From Balaenoptera acutorostrata (taxonomy: Eukaryota; Chordata; Mammalia; Artiodactyla; Balaenopteridae), in NCBI RefSeq assembly GCF_949987535.1, contig NC_080071.1:24823032-24887031 (forward strand): a DNA stretch of 64,000 bases, read 5' to 3'. The position numbers and the translations under genes were made by a program. This document shows positions 47,491-59,175 of this stretch, one piece after another (within the stretch, counting starts at the first letter, position 1; each line of letters opens with the position of its first letter). Under the pieces are notes generated by a model. The model was given only the letters and a program-made list of their open reading frames with translations. It ran no database searches and had not been told where the DNA came from.

Positions 47491-47636
47491 CTATGTGGGT
47501 AGTATGGATAGTATAGGAAATATAATAGAAAAATTAAGCCATTTATCAAGAAATTTGATAAAAATTAGAAAAACAGAGAAATCATGTACATGAAAATATT
47601 TCTAAGAGAAAAATCTGAGCAAGAATGGCCGGGTAC

Positions 47637-48470
47637 CATCATCAAACAATCTACAAACAATAAATGCTGGAGAGGGTGTGGAGAAAAGGGAACTCTCTTG
47701 CACTGTTGGTGGGAATGTGAATTGATACAGCCACTATGGAGAACAGTATGGAGGTTCCTCAAAAAACTAAAAAAAGAACTACCATATGACCCAGCAATCC
47801 CACTACTGGGCATATACCCTGAGAAAACCATAATTCAAAAAGAGTCATGTACCACAATGTTCATTGCAGCTCTATTTACAATAGCCAGGACATGGAAGCA
47901 ACCTAAGTGTCCACCAACAGATGAATGGATAAAGAAGATGTGGCCCATATATATAATGGAATATTAATCAGCCATAAAAAGAAACGAAATTGAGTTATTT
48001 GTAGCAAGGTGGATGAAACTTGAATCTGTCATACAGAGTGAAGTAAGTCAGAAAGAGAAAAACAAATACCGTATGCTAATACATATATATGGAATCTAAA
48101 AAACAAAAAAAAAGAAGTTCTGAAGAACCTAGGGGCAGGACAGGAATAAAGACACAGACCTACTAGAGAATGGACTTGAGGACATGGGGAGGGGGAAGGG
48201 TAAGCTGGGACGAAGTGAGAGAGTGGCATGGACATATATACACTACCAAATGTAAAACCGATAGCTAGTGGGAAGCAGTCGCATAGCACAGGGAGATCAG
48301 CTCGGTACTCTGTGTCTACCTAGAGGGGTGGGATAGGGAGGGTGGGAGGGAGACACAAGAGGGAGGAGATATGGGGACATATGTATATGTATAGCTGATT
48401 CACTTTGTTATAAAGCAGAAAGTAACACACGATTGTAAAGCAATTATCCTCCAATAAAGATGTTAAAAAA
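47637..48470 (+). mobile_element. 5'-truncated L1 (about 0.83 kb)
   Basis: Same family as the full-length L1 that starts 91 bp further on. It keeps the ORF2 C-terminus with the zinc-knuckle-like [16 protein letters not shown] motif (residues C, C, H, C), then the 3' UTR, AATAAA at 48453-48458 and a short A tail. The ORF2 frame stops early at 47965-47967 where a tyrosine codon has become TAA. A diverged pair, GGCCGGGTAC (47627-47636) and GTCCAGGTAT (48480-48489), may be the target duplication. Confidence 0.92.
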
Positions 48471-48542
48471 ATATATGATGTCCAGGTATATCTCACATTA
48501 TATTTGAGTATGATAAGAACTCTACATTAGAGAAAAATAATT

Positions 48543-48561
48543 ATAAAATGTGTTAAACTGA
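48543..48561 (+). repeat. L1 target-site duplication, left copy
   Basis: ATAAAATGTGTTAAACTGA, identical over 19 bp to 55793-55811. Its left edge is ambiguous by a few A/T bases. Confidence 0.96.
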
Positions 48562-50606
48562 GGAGGAGCTTCAAGACGGCATAAGAGTAAGAAGTGGAGA
48601 TCACCTTCCTCCCCACAAATACATCAGAAATACATCTACGTGTAGAACAACTCCTACAGAACACCTACTGAACACTGGCTGAAGAACTCAGACCTCCCAA
48701 AAGGCAACAAACTCCCCACGTACCTGGGTAGGGCAAAAGAAAAAAGAAAAAACAGAGACAAAAGAATAGGGACGAGACCTGCACCAGTGGGAGGGAGCTG
48801 TGAAGGAGGAAAGGTTTCCACACACTAGGAAGCCCCTTCGCGGGCGGAGACTGTGGGTGGCAGAGGGGGGAAGCTTCGGAGCCAAGGAGGAGAGCGCAGC
48901 CACAGGGTGTGGAGGGCAAAGCGGAGAGATTCCCGCACAGAGGATCGGTGCCGACCAGCACTCACCAGCCCGAGAGGCTTGTCTGCTCAGCCGCCAGGGC
49001 GGGTGGGGGCTGGGAGCTGAGGCTCGGCCTTCCGTTGGATCCCAGGGAGAGGACTGGGGTTGGTGGCGTGAACACAGCCTAAAGGGGGCTAGTGCGCCAC
49101 AGCTAGCCGGGAGGGAGTCCGGGAAAAAGTCTGGAGCTGCCGAACAGGCAAGAGACTTTTTCTTGCCTCTTTGTTTCCTGGTGCACGAGGAGAGGGGATT
49201 AAGAGCGCCTTTTAAAGGAGCTCCAGAGACGGGGTCAATCCGCGGTGATCAGCGTGGACCCCAGAGACGGGCATTAGACGCTAAGGCTGCTACTGCAGCC
49301 AACAAGAAGCCTGTGTGCAAGCACAGGTCACTATCCACACCGCCCCTCCCGGGAGCCTGTGCAGCCCACCACTGCCAGGGTCCCGTGATCCAGGGACAAC
49401 TTCCCCGGCAGAACGCACAGTGCGCCTCAGGCTGCTGCAACTTCACGCCGGCCTCTGCCGCCACAGGCTCGCCCCGCATCTGTACCCCTCCCTCCCCCTG
49501 GCCTGAGTGAGCGAGAGCCCCTGAAGCAGCTGCTCCTTTAACCCTGTCCTGTCTGAGCAAAGAACAGATGCCCTCAGGTGACCTACACAGAGAGGCGGGT
49601 CCAAATCCAAAGCTGAACCCCGGGAGCTGTGCGAACAAAGAAGAGGAAGGGAAATCTCTCCCAGCAGCCTCAGGAGCAGCGGATTAAATCTCCACAATCA
49701 ACTTGATGTACCCTGCATCTGTGCAATACCTGAATAGACAATGAATCATCCCAAATTGAGGAGGTGGACTTTAAGAGCAACGATATATATATCTTTTTCC
49801 TTTTTCTCTTCTTGCGAGTGTGTATGTGAATGCTTCTGTGAGTGATTTTCTCTGTATAGCTTTGCTTTTACCATTTGTCCTAGGGTTCTGTCTGTCCTTT
49901 TTGATTGTTTGTTTTTATAGTATAGTTTTTAGCACTTGTTATCATTGCTGGATTTGTTTTTTGGTTGGTTGGTCTCTCTTTTTTCTTTTATTTTTATTAC
50001 TTTCTTAATTGTTTTTATTTTTAATAATTATTTTTTATTTTAATAACTTTATTTTATTTATTTATTTTTTCTGTCTTTCTTTCTTTTTTTCTCCCTTTTA
50101 TTCTGAGCCATGTGGATGACAGGGTCTTGGTGCTCTGGCCGGGGGTCAGGCCTGTGCCTCTGAGGTGGGAGACCCGAGTTCAGGTTACTGGTCCACCAGA
50201 GACCTCCCAGCTCCACATGATATCAAATGGCAAAAATCTCCCAGAGATCTCCATCTCAATGCCAAGACCCAGCTCCACTCAATAACCATCAAGCTAGGGT
50301 ATTTGGACACCCTATGCCAAACAACTAGCAAGACAGGAACACAACCCCACCCATTACCAGAGAGGCTGCCTAAAATCATAATAAGGTCACAGACACCCCA
50401 AAACACACCACCAGATGCAGACCTAACCACCAGAAAGACAAGATCCAGCCTCATCCACCAGAACACAGGCACTAGTCCCCTCCACCAGGAAGCCTACACA
50501 ACCCACTGAACCAACCTTAGCCACTGGGGGCAGACACCATAAACAACGGAAACTACGAACCTGCAGCCTGCAAAAAGGAGACCCCAAACACAGTAAGTTA
50601 AGCAAA
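48562..50606 (+). promoter_or_regulatory. L1 5' UTR with internal promoter region
   Basis: About 2.0 kb. The part 48800-49700 is the most GC- and CpG-rich stretch of the window, as expected of an L1 promoter region; 49780-50110 is a T/CT-rich tract. A CAAGACGGC at 48572-48580 sits where other mammalian L1s have a YY1 motif (CAAGATGGC); here one base differs. A 236-codon open frame (48800-49510, plus) and a 129-codon frame (49249-49638, minus) occur in the GC-rich part and are probably consequences of composition. Confidence 0.8.
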
Positions 50607-51506
50607 ATGAGAAGACAGAGAAACACACAGCAGATGAAGGAGAAAGGTAAAAACCCACCACACCAAACAAATGAAGAGGAAATAGGCAGTCTACCTGAAA
50701 AAGAATTCAGAATAATAATAGTAAAGATGATCCAAAATTGTGGAAATAGAATGGAGAAAATAAAAGAAACATTTAACAAGGACCTAGTTTAGTTTGCACT
50801 AAAGAGCAAACAAACAATGATGAACAACACAATAAATGAAATGAAAAATTCTCTAGAAGGAATCAATAGCAGAATAACTGAGGCAGAAGAACGGATAAAT
50901 GACCTGGAAGATAAAATAGTGGAAATAACTACTGCAGAGCAGAATAAAGAAAAAAGAATGAAAAGAATTGAGGACAGTCTCAGAGACCTCTGGGACAACA
51001 TTAAACGCACCAACATTCGAATTATAGGGGTCCCAGAAGAAGAAGAGAAAAAGAAAGGGACTGAGAAAATATTTGAAGAGATTATAGTTGAAAACTTCCC
51101 TAATATGGGAAAGGAAATAGTTAATCAAGTCCAGGAAGTACAGAGAGTCCCATACAGGATAAATCCAAGGAGAAACATGCCAAGACACATATTAATCAAA
51201 CTATCAAAAATTAAATACAAAGAAAAAATATTAAAAGCAGCAAGGGAAAAACAACAAATAACATACAAGGTAATCCCCATAAGGTTAACAGCTGATCTTT
51301 CATCAGAAGCTCTGCAGGCCAGAAGGGAGTGGCAGAACATACTTAAAGTGATGAAAGGGAAAAACCTACATCCAAGATTACTCTACCCAGAAGGGATCTC
51401 ATTCAGATTCGATGGAGAAATTAAAACCTTTACAGACAAGCAAAAGCTAAGAGAATTCAGCACTACCAAACCAGCTTTACAACAAATGCTGAAGGAACTT
51501 CTCTAG
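50607..51506 (+). pseudogene. L1 ORF1 (ORF1p), interrupted by one stop
   Basis: ORF1p is an RNA-binding chaperone that forms trimers with L1 RNA. The frame spans 300 codons, close to the usual length for this family. An N-terminal part rich in K, E and Q is followed by an acidic/basic heptad stretch (about residues 75-130, coiled coil), then the RNA-binding core (REKQQITYKVIPIRLTADLS) and a C-terminal domain ending at LKELL. A TAG at 50790-50792 (codon 62) interrupts it; the rest is in the same frame from 50817. It sits 58 bp upstream of ORF2, the usual L1 arrangement. One point mutation seems enough to have closed it, but other substitutions cannot be judged by eye. Confidence 0.93.
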
Positions 51507-51564
51507 GCAGGAAACACAAGAGAAGGAAAAGACCTACAATAACAAACCCAAAACAATTAAGACA

Positions 51565-54500
51565 ATGGTAATAGGAACATACATATCAATAACTACCTTA
51601 AATGTAAACGGATTAAATGTGCCAACCAAAAGACATAGACTGGCTGAATGGATACAAAAACAAGACCCATATATATGCTGTCTACAAGACACCCACTTCA
51701 GACCTAGGGACACATACAGACTGAAAGTGAGGGGATGGAAAAAGATATTCCATGCAAATGGAAATCAAAAGTAAGCTGGAGTAGCAATTCTCATATGAGA
51801 CCAAATAGACTTTAAAACAAAGACTATTACAAGAGACAAAGAAGGACACTATAAAATGATCAAGCGATCAATCCAAGAAGAAGATATAACAATTGTAAAT
51901 ATTTACACACCCAACATAGGAGCACCTCAATACATAAGGCAAATAGCTGCTAACAGCTATAAAAGGGAAAATTGACAGTAACACAATAATAGTAGGGGAC
52001 TTTAACACCCCACTTTCATCAATGGACAGATTATCCAAAATGAAAACAAATTTGGAAACACAAGCTTTAAAAAATTCATTAAACAAGATGGACTTAATTG
52101 ATATTTATAGGACATTCCATCCAAAAACAACACAATTCACTTTCTTGTCAAGTGCTCATAGAATATTCTCCAGGATAGATCACATCTTGGGTCACAAATC
52201 AAGCCTTGGTAAATTTAAACAAATTAAAATCATATCAAGTATCTTTTCTGACCACAATGTTATGAGACTAGATATCAATTACAGGAAAAAAATCTGTAAA
52301 AAATACAAACACATGGAGGCTAAACAATACACTACTTAATAACCAAGAGATCAATGAAGAACTCAAAGAGGAAATCAAAAAATACCTAGCAACAAATGAC
52401 AATGAAAGCACGACGACCCAAAACCTATGGGATGCAGCTAAAGCAGTTCTAGGAGGGAAGTTTATAGCAATACAATCCTACCTCAAGAAATAAGAAACAT
52501 CTCAAATAAACAATCCAACCTTACATCTAAAGCAATTAGAGAAAGAAGAACAAAAAAACACCAAAGTTAGAAGAAGGAAAGAAATCATAAAGATCAGATA
52601 AGAAATAAATGAAAAAGAAATGAAGGAAACAATAGCAAAGATCAGTAAAACTGAAAGCTGGTTCTTTAAGAAGATAAACAAAATTGATAAACCATTAGAC
52701 AGACTCATCAAGAAAAAAAGGGCGAAGACTCAAATCAATAGAATTAGAAATGAAAAAGGAGAAGTAACAATTGACACTGCAGAAATACAAAGGATCATGA
52801 GAGATTACTACAAGCAACTCTATGCCAATAAAATGGACAACCTGGAAGAAATGGACAGATTCTTAGAAAGGTATAACCTCCCAAGACTGAACCAGGAAGA
52901 AATAGAAAATATGAACAGACCAATCACAAGCACTGAAATTCAAACTGTGATTAAAAATCTTCCAACAAACAAAAGTCCAGGACCAGATGGCTTCACAGGC
53001 GAATTTTATCAAACATTTAGAGAAGAGCTAACACCTATCCTTCTCAAACTCTTCCATAATATAGCAGAGGGTGGAACTCTCCCAAATCATTCTATGAGGC
53101 CACCATCACCCTGATACCAAAACCAGACAAAGATGTCACAGAGGAAGAAAACTACAGGCCAATATCATCTTGGCCTATGATGAACATAGATGCAAAAACC
53201 CTCAACAAAATACTAGCAAACAGAATCCAACAGCACATTAAAATGATCATACACCATGATCAAGTGGGGTTTATCCCAGGAATGCAAGGATTCTTCAATA
53301 TACGCAAATCAATCAATGTGATACACCATTTTAACAAACTGAAGAATAAAAACCATATGATCATCTCAATAGACGCAGAAAAAGCTTTCAACAAAATTCA
53401 GCACCCATTTATAATAAAAACCCTCCAGAAAGCAGACAGAGAGGGAACTCACCTCAACATAATAAACGACATATATGACAAACTCACAGCCAACACTGTC
53501 CTCAGTGGTGAAAAACTGAAACCATTTCCACTAAGATCAGGAACAAGACAAGGTTGCCCACTCTCAAAACTATTATTCAACATTGTTTTGGAAATTTTAG
53601 CCACAGCAATCAGAGAAGAAAAAGAAATAAAAGGAATCTAAATCGGAAAAGAAGAAGTAAAGCTGTCACTGTTTGCAGATGACATGATACTATATATAGA
53701 GAATCCTGAAGATACTACCAGAAAACAACTAGAGCTAATCAATGAATTTGGTAAAGTAGCAGGATACAAAATTAATGCACAGAAATCACTTGCATTCCTA
53801 TACACTAATGACAAAAAATCTGAAAGTAAAATTAAGGAAACACTCCCATTTACCACTGCAACAAAAAGAATAAAATACCTAGGAATAAACCTACCTAAGG
53901 AGACAAAAGACCTGTATGCAGAAAATTATAAGACACTGATGAAAGAAATTAAAGATGGTACAAACAGATGGAGAGATGTACCATGTTCTTGGATTGGAAG
54001 AATCAACATTGTGAAAATGACTATACTACCCAAAGCAATCTACAGATTCAATGCAATCCCTATCAAGCTACCACTGGCATTTTTCACAGAACTGGAACAA
54101 AAAATTGCACAATTTGTATGGAAACACAAAAGACCCCGAATAGCCAAAGCAATCTTGAGAAAGAAAAACGGAGCTGGAGGAATCAGGTTCCCTGACTTCA
54201 GACTATACTACAAAGTTACAGTAATCAAGACAGTATGGTACTGGCACAAAAACAGAAATACAGATCAGTGGAACAGGATAGAAAGCCCAGAGATAAACCC
54301 ACACACGTATGGTCATGTTATTTTTGATAAAGGAGGCAAGGATATACAATGGAGAAAGATTGCCTCTTCAATAAGTGGTGCTCGAAAAACTAGACAGCTA
54401 CATGTAAAAGAATGAAATTAGAACACTCCCTAACACCATACACAAAAATAAACTCAAAATGGATTAAAGACCTAAATGTAAGGTCAGACACTGTCAAACA

Positions 54501-55395
54501 CTTAGAGGAAAACATAGGCAGAAACTGTATGATATAAATCACAGCAAGATCCTTTTTGACCCACCTCTTAGAGAAATGGAAATAAAAACAAAAATAAACA
54601 AATGGGATCTAATGAAACTTAAAAGCTTTTGCACAGCAAAGGAAACCATAAACAAGACGAAAAGACAACCCTCAGAATGGGAGAAAGTATTTGCAAATGA
54701 AGCAACTGACAAAGGATTAATCTCCAAAACTTACAAGCAGCTCATGCAGCTCAATATCAAAAAAACAGACAACCGAATCCAAAAATGGGCAGAAGACCTA
54801 AATAGACATTTCTCCAAAGAAGATATACAGATTGCCAACAAACACATGAAAGAATGCTCAGCATCATTAATCATTAGAGAAATGCAAATCAAAAACTACA
54901 ATGAGATATCACCTCTCAACAGTCAGAATGGCCTACATCAAAAAATCTACAAAAAATAAATGCTGGAGAGGGTGTGGAGAAAAGGGAACCCTCTTGCACT
55001 CTTGGTAGGAAAGTAAATTGATACAGCCCCTATGGAGAACAGTATGGAGGGTCCTTAAAAAACTAAAAATAGAACTACCATACATCCCAGAAATCCCACT
55101 ACTGGGCATATACCCTGAGAAAACCATAATTCAAAAAGAGTCATGTACCACAATGTTCACTGCAGCTCTATTTACAATAGCCAGGACATGGAAGCAACCT
55201 AAGTGTCCATCAACAGATGAATGGATAAAGAAGATGTGGCACATATATACAATGGCATATTACTCAGCCATAAAAAGAAACGAAATTGAGTTATTTGTAG
55301 TGAGGTGGATGGACCTAGAGTCTGTCATACAGAGTGAAGTAAGTCAGAAAGAGAAAAACAAATACAGTATGCTAATACATATATATGGAATCTAA
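51565..55395 (+). pseudogene. L1 ORF2 (endonuclease-reverse transcriptase), heavily broken
   Basis: ORF2p carries an APE-like endonuclease, a reverse transcriptase and a C-terminal zinc-knuckle region. Visible in order: NVNGLN (N-terminal endonuclease motif), QDTH at 51685-51696, GDFNTP, RIDHILG, SDHN, the RT palm motifs [12 protein letters not shown] and FADD (53672-53683, intact), the fingers [13 protein letters not shown], and the C-terminal stretch to the normal end ..IHIYGI. Stops lie at 51772, 51796, 52491, 52599, 53639 and 55006. Frameshifts lie near 51945 (4-base insertion), 52288, 53087, 54359, 54522 and 54893; a 9-base insertion near 53168 keeps frame. Two conserved acidic positions are also changed: E to D at 51688-51690 in the endonuclease motif QETH and D to N at 53390-53392 in RT motif A. 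No functional product. Confidence 0.95.
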
Positions 55396-55792
55396 AAAAC
55401 AACAAAAAAAGAAGTTCTGAAGAACCTAGGGGCAGGACAGGAATAAAGACACAGACCTACTAGAGAATGGACTTGAGGACATGGGGAGGGGGAAGGGTAA
55501 GCTGAGACGAAGTGAGAGAGTGGTATGGACATATATACACTACCAAATGTAAAATAGATAGCTAGTGGGAAGCAGCCGCATAGCACAGGGAGATCAGCTC
55601 TGTGCTTTGTGACCACCTAGAGGGGTGGGATAGGGAGGGTGGGAGGGAGACGCAAGAGGGAGGAGATATAAGGATATATGTATACATATAGCCGATTCAC
55701 TTTGTTATAAAGCAGAAACTAACACACCATTGTAAAGCAATTATACTCCAATAAAGATGTTAAGAAAATAAAAAATAAAAATAAATAAATAA
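55396..55792 (+). other. L1 3' UTR and A-rich tail
   Basis: Contains the G-rich stretch 'GGGGAGGGGGAAGGG' near 55481-55496, the second near 55621-55646, AATAAA at 55750-55755 and a tail of AAATA units. The same landmarks occur in the truncated L1 at 47637-48470. Confidence 0.9.
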
Positions 55793-55811
55793 ATAAAATG
55801 TGTTAAACTGA
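55793..55811 (+). repeat. L1 target-site duplication, right copy
   Basis: ATAAAATGTGTTAAACTGA, identical to 48543-48561. Confidence 0.96.
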
Positions 55812-56290
55812 TAAGAGTTTTAGACAATGGGGGACTAACCCATACCTTAAAGGTGAGAATTAGTTATGAGGGTGTTGGGGTGCAGGGGGAGCTCAGCTCA
55901 GAGCAGACCCCTCAAGGCAGGAGCAAGTATCTGTGATTGGTTGGGGGGTTGTATGTTAGAAAATAATAAGAAATCGTTTTTAAGACAAAGTTTGTAATAA
56001 TTTTCTAATTTTCTCCTTATTAAATAGAAGACATTTTCTGCATGCAGACTGAGATTTCATGGATTCTCATGAACTTTGGTTTTGTGCTTGTTATTGGTCT
56101 GTGGAAGGGTTGGTGCTTATTGCAGCATAAATACTGTTTCTTCAATATTTAGCACATCTAAACAATATGTTCATAAGTATACGTTTTCTTTGATTATTTT
56201 GAATTATTAAAATCAGCTCAAATTTGGGGAAAAAGAATTTTTGACATGTTTATTCTGGAGAGGAAGCATATGCTAGGACTTAGGGCCTAG
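55812..56290. other. unannotated DNA
   Basis: No repeat or gene recognised; a G-rich patch at 55861-55950. Confidence 0.45.
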
Positions 56291-56511
56291 ACAGTTTATC
56301 AGACAACTTGAGTTAAAAATTCCAGCCACTTACTGTGTGCCCTATGATTAATAACCTATTTGTGCCTCAGTTTCTTAATCTTTGTAAAATAAGAATAATG
56401 ATATTCAACTCAAGAGGCTGTAGCGAGGTTTGAATGATTTAATATTTGTAATGCACTTAGAACACTGCCTGCCATGTAAGATAAGCATATCACAAGTATA
56501 AGCTATTATAT
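56291..56511 (+). mobile_element. MIR remnant
   Basis: Sense MIR order: 'CACTTACTGTGTGCCC', 'TGTGCCTCAGTTTCTTAATCTTTGTAAAATAAGAATAATGATATTC', 'GAGGTTTGAATGATTTAATATTTGTAATGCACTTAGAACACTGCCTGCCATGTAAG'. Confidence 0.82.
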
Positions 56512-56519
56512 TTATTTGA

Positions 56520-56740
56520 AAATAATAATTGTACATGGATAAAAAAAGAAGTTTAAGCAATCAAAAAGATATATATTAAAAAATAACTGTCCCATCTCTG
56601 ACTGTGTTCCTTCTCCCAGAGGCAACCACTATTTCCATACCCCTACATATTTGCATTTCTTCTAAGAACCAGATAGCTCCTTACACTTTTTAAGTCTTCT
56701 TTTTATGTCTCTCAGAATATGCTACACTTCTAGTTATGTA
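56520..56740. repeat. ancient interspersed repeat, L1M-like (tentative)
   Basis: 'GACTGTGTTCCTTCTCCCAGAGGCAACCACTATTTCC' is a phrase common in old L1M 3' regions of mammals. The orientation is not certain. Confidence 0.35.
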
Positions 56741-59059
56741 GATCTTGAATGTTTCTCTTTAGGTTTACTTTTTGGTGTTATATCTTTGTGTTAATATTAA
56801 AAATGACAACTAGTCACTCTATTTTCTAACCCAATATATCCTTAGTATGTGAGAAATCTACTGACTTCTGTATAGTAATTTTATGACCAGACTGACCAGC
56901 CAATATACTGAATTCTCCTAATGTTTGTGACATGTTCAATTATCCTATATTATTTTTATATTTGGATAGTGTTTTAGCCCCAAGTAAAATTCTATTCAGA
57001 TCCCTAGGCTTCCTAATCATCTTCACCCCATCTGTGGCTGTCTGGAGTGATGGTCTCCAAAGTGGACAAATCATGCAATTAAGATATGGAAAAATATCAG
57101 ACCTTGTAATAAAATTTTTTTAATCTAGGAAACAGAAAGAAATTATATTTTCTAGACATCAACACTGGTCCAGAAGAGAGAGGGTCATTGCTATATTCCA
57201 GCCTGAGGAAAGAATGAGATTCTACAATGTGGTTGAAAGAGATGGTCTTACACAGTTTTTTGCCTTCAGCATATTGTAACAAATTGCAGTCTTCATACTG
57301 CAAGACAAAAAGAGTGGGGTTTATTTTCATAAAAGCAATCCATTTAAAAAGTAGAATCTTTAAAGCAGTCTTGAATGACATGAAGAATGCCATGAAACAT
57401 GAAGATAACCATGAAATCTTCACTGGTTATCTTTTAAGAAAGGTCTTAGAAGAGATGTGTGCTTACATTTTATAAAAAGGCAAGTTTTTAATAATGACAA
57501 ATGATTCCAGCAGTATGATAACTAGCTGGATTTTTTTCAAATATAAACAGACTCATTATATCCCTTTAAATAAAGGTCTTTTATACCAGTGGTTGAGAAA
57601 CTTCATTTCAAAAGAAACATATAATGAAAATGAATTATAAAAATAGATATTTAGAGATGATTTGTCATTCTGGAGTTTTGTGGCTAAGGTGACTTTGTCC
57701 ACTTAAAAAGAAAAAAAATCTTGGAAAGAATTCTCTAACATGTTTTGAAATCTCCCAAATGAAGAATCTCAGCAATGTTGAAGCTATCCATTAAAAATAT
57801 TAAAATGACACACAATTCAACTAAATGCAAAAATAATTGTCATCAGACAGATGGAAATTTACTATCAACATTCAATTGAAAATATTTGCTTATTTTGGGG
57901 AGTGGAATTTAAAAATCACTATAATGATTTCATAAATGCATTTCCTTCATAATAACTCTGTGAGGTATTATTTCCAGCTCTGTTAACAATTAAAATCAAC
58001 TATCAAAATAAACTGAATCTAGAGCCAGTCTTTGGAAACTGCTATACCACCAAAAGTTTAACCAAGAGTTCCAAAAATAAGGAATCATATCCAATTACAT
58101 ATCATTTAGTAAAATATTATAATTAATACCATTACTAGAAACAAAATATATTTTGCCTTATTAATGAATAAATAAAATATTAACATATTTTTATCTTCTC
58201 TCATCCTTCTTAATACTCTCTTTATATGTATTTTAGAATATATGTATTTAGTATAGAAGCAGATACATAATTTACACATAAATGCATATGTATTAAGGAT
58301 GCTTCCTTAAACATTTTACTGATAGAAGAGAGAAATATAAAAATTTAAACTGAGCGTAAGGCACCACTCAATGTGATACTTCTACAATGGGACCCTAAGT
58401 GGCTCAAAGAACAAACATCTCTTTCCAAGGACCTAACTTACTGTCAATTAACTCACTTGCTTAGAGAAGAATATAGTTTATCTATTGGTAGGCTAAGATG
58501 ACATTGTGCTTTACGTCCACAAGCTCAGATTCTGAAGAAAATAAAGAGAACTGAAAGCAGGTTTCCTTACAGTTTTGGTTTGATAATTTATTTATTAGGT
58601 ATTTATTCAGGTTCTGAAATATTTGACCACTGAGTGGCAAAGTATATTTTAGATCAGAAAACAAAGAAAATTATATATTTAAAATTTATATATATTTTGA
58701 AAAACAGCTGGGATTAAAAGATAAAACTTTATGCTAAAATAAAATTTTATATATGTAAAATTCCAAAGGACAATGACAATAATACATCTACTTTGCTCCC
58801 TGGGGTATCTCAGCAGACCTTAATAGAACATTCCATGGTATTTCAAGATCACTTAATAAGAAAATACTGTATTAATTAAGAATTTATTTTTCCAATAGAT
58901 GTGGATATGCAATGGAAGAATTCCACAAACAACATCAGAAAAAGAGACATTTTTCTCAATATTTTATAACTACAGATAGTGAAATTCTCAAAATGTAACT
59001 TTTTAGCAGTAGCAGGTTATATTCATGATATGCATATCATTTATGTTTATAAGCTCATC
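56741..59059. other. repeat-poor unannotated AT-rich DNA
   Basis: No gene or named repeat recognised. Complementary open frames of 108 (57097-57423, minus) and 82 codons (57227-57475, plus) overlap and have no domain. Confidence 0.4.
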
Positions 59060-59175
59060 AATTTCTTCTCTTTCCTCTTAGACTATAAGGCTCCTGAGAG
59101 CAAGAAGTTAATTTTTACATGTTGGGTAGCTCTCTACAGAATTGAGATTTGCTTCAAAATCTTTACTGGTTAACC
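59060..59175 (+). mobile_element. L2 3' end remnant (weak)
   Basis: 'TCTTAGACTATAAGGCTCCTGAGAGCAAGAAGTTAATTTTTACATG' resembles the sense L2 block 'TAGACTGTAAGCTCCTTGAGGGCAGGG'. Confidence 0.45.

Larger units (their letters stand above)
48562..55792 (+). mobile_element. full-length L1 LINE (7.2 kb), inactivated
   Basis: A complete non-LTR retrotransposon: 5' UTR, ORF1, 58-bp spacer, ORF2, 3' UTR, AATAAA at 55750-55755 and an A-rich (AAATA)n tail, inside a perfect 19-bp target duplication. The start GAGGAGGAGCTTCAAG fits the normal first bases of cetartiodactyl L1s, so there is no 5' truncation. L1 moves by target-primed reverse transcription and supplies the machinery for the CHR SINEs nearby. 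Both open reading frames carry damage, so this copy is dead. Its body has a few per cent substitutions, while the duplication is still perfect. Confidence 0.97.

Noticed and set aside
50165..50509. 114-codon plus and 95-codon minus frames before ORF1
   Set aside because: They lie in the L1 5' UTR just upstream of ORF1 and look like untranslated leader read in frame by chance.
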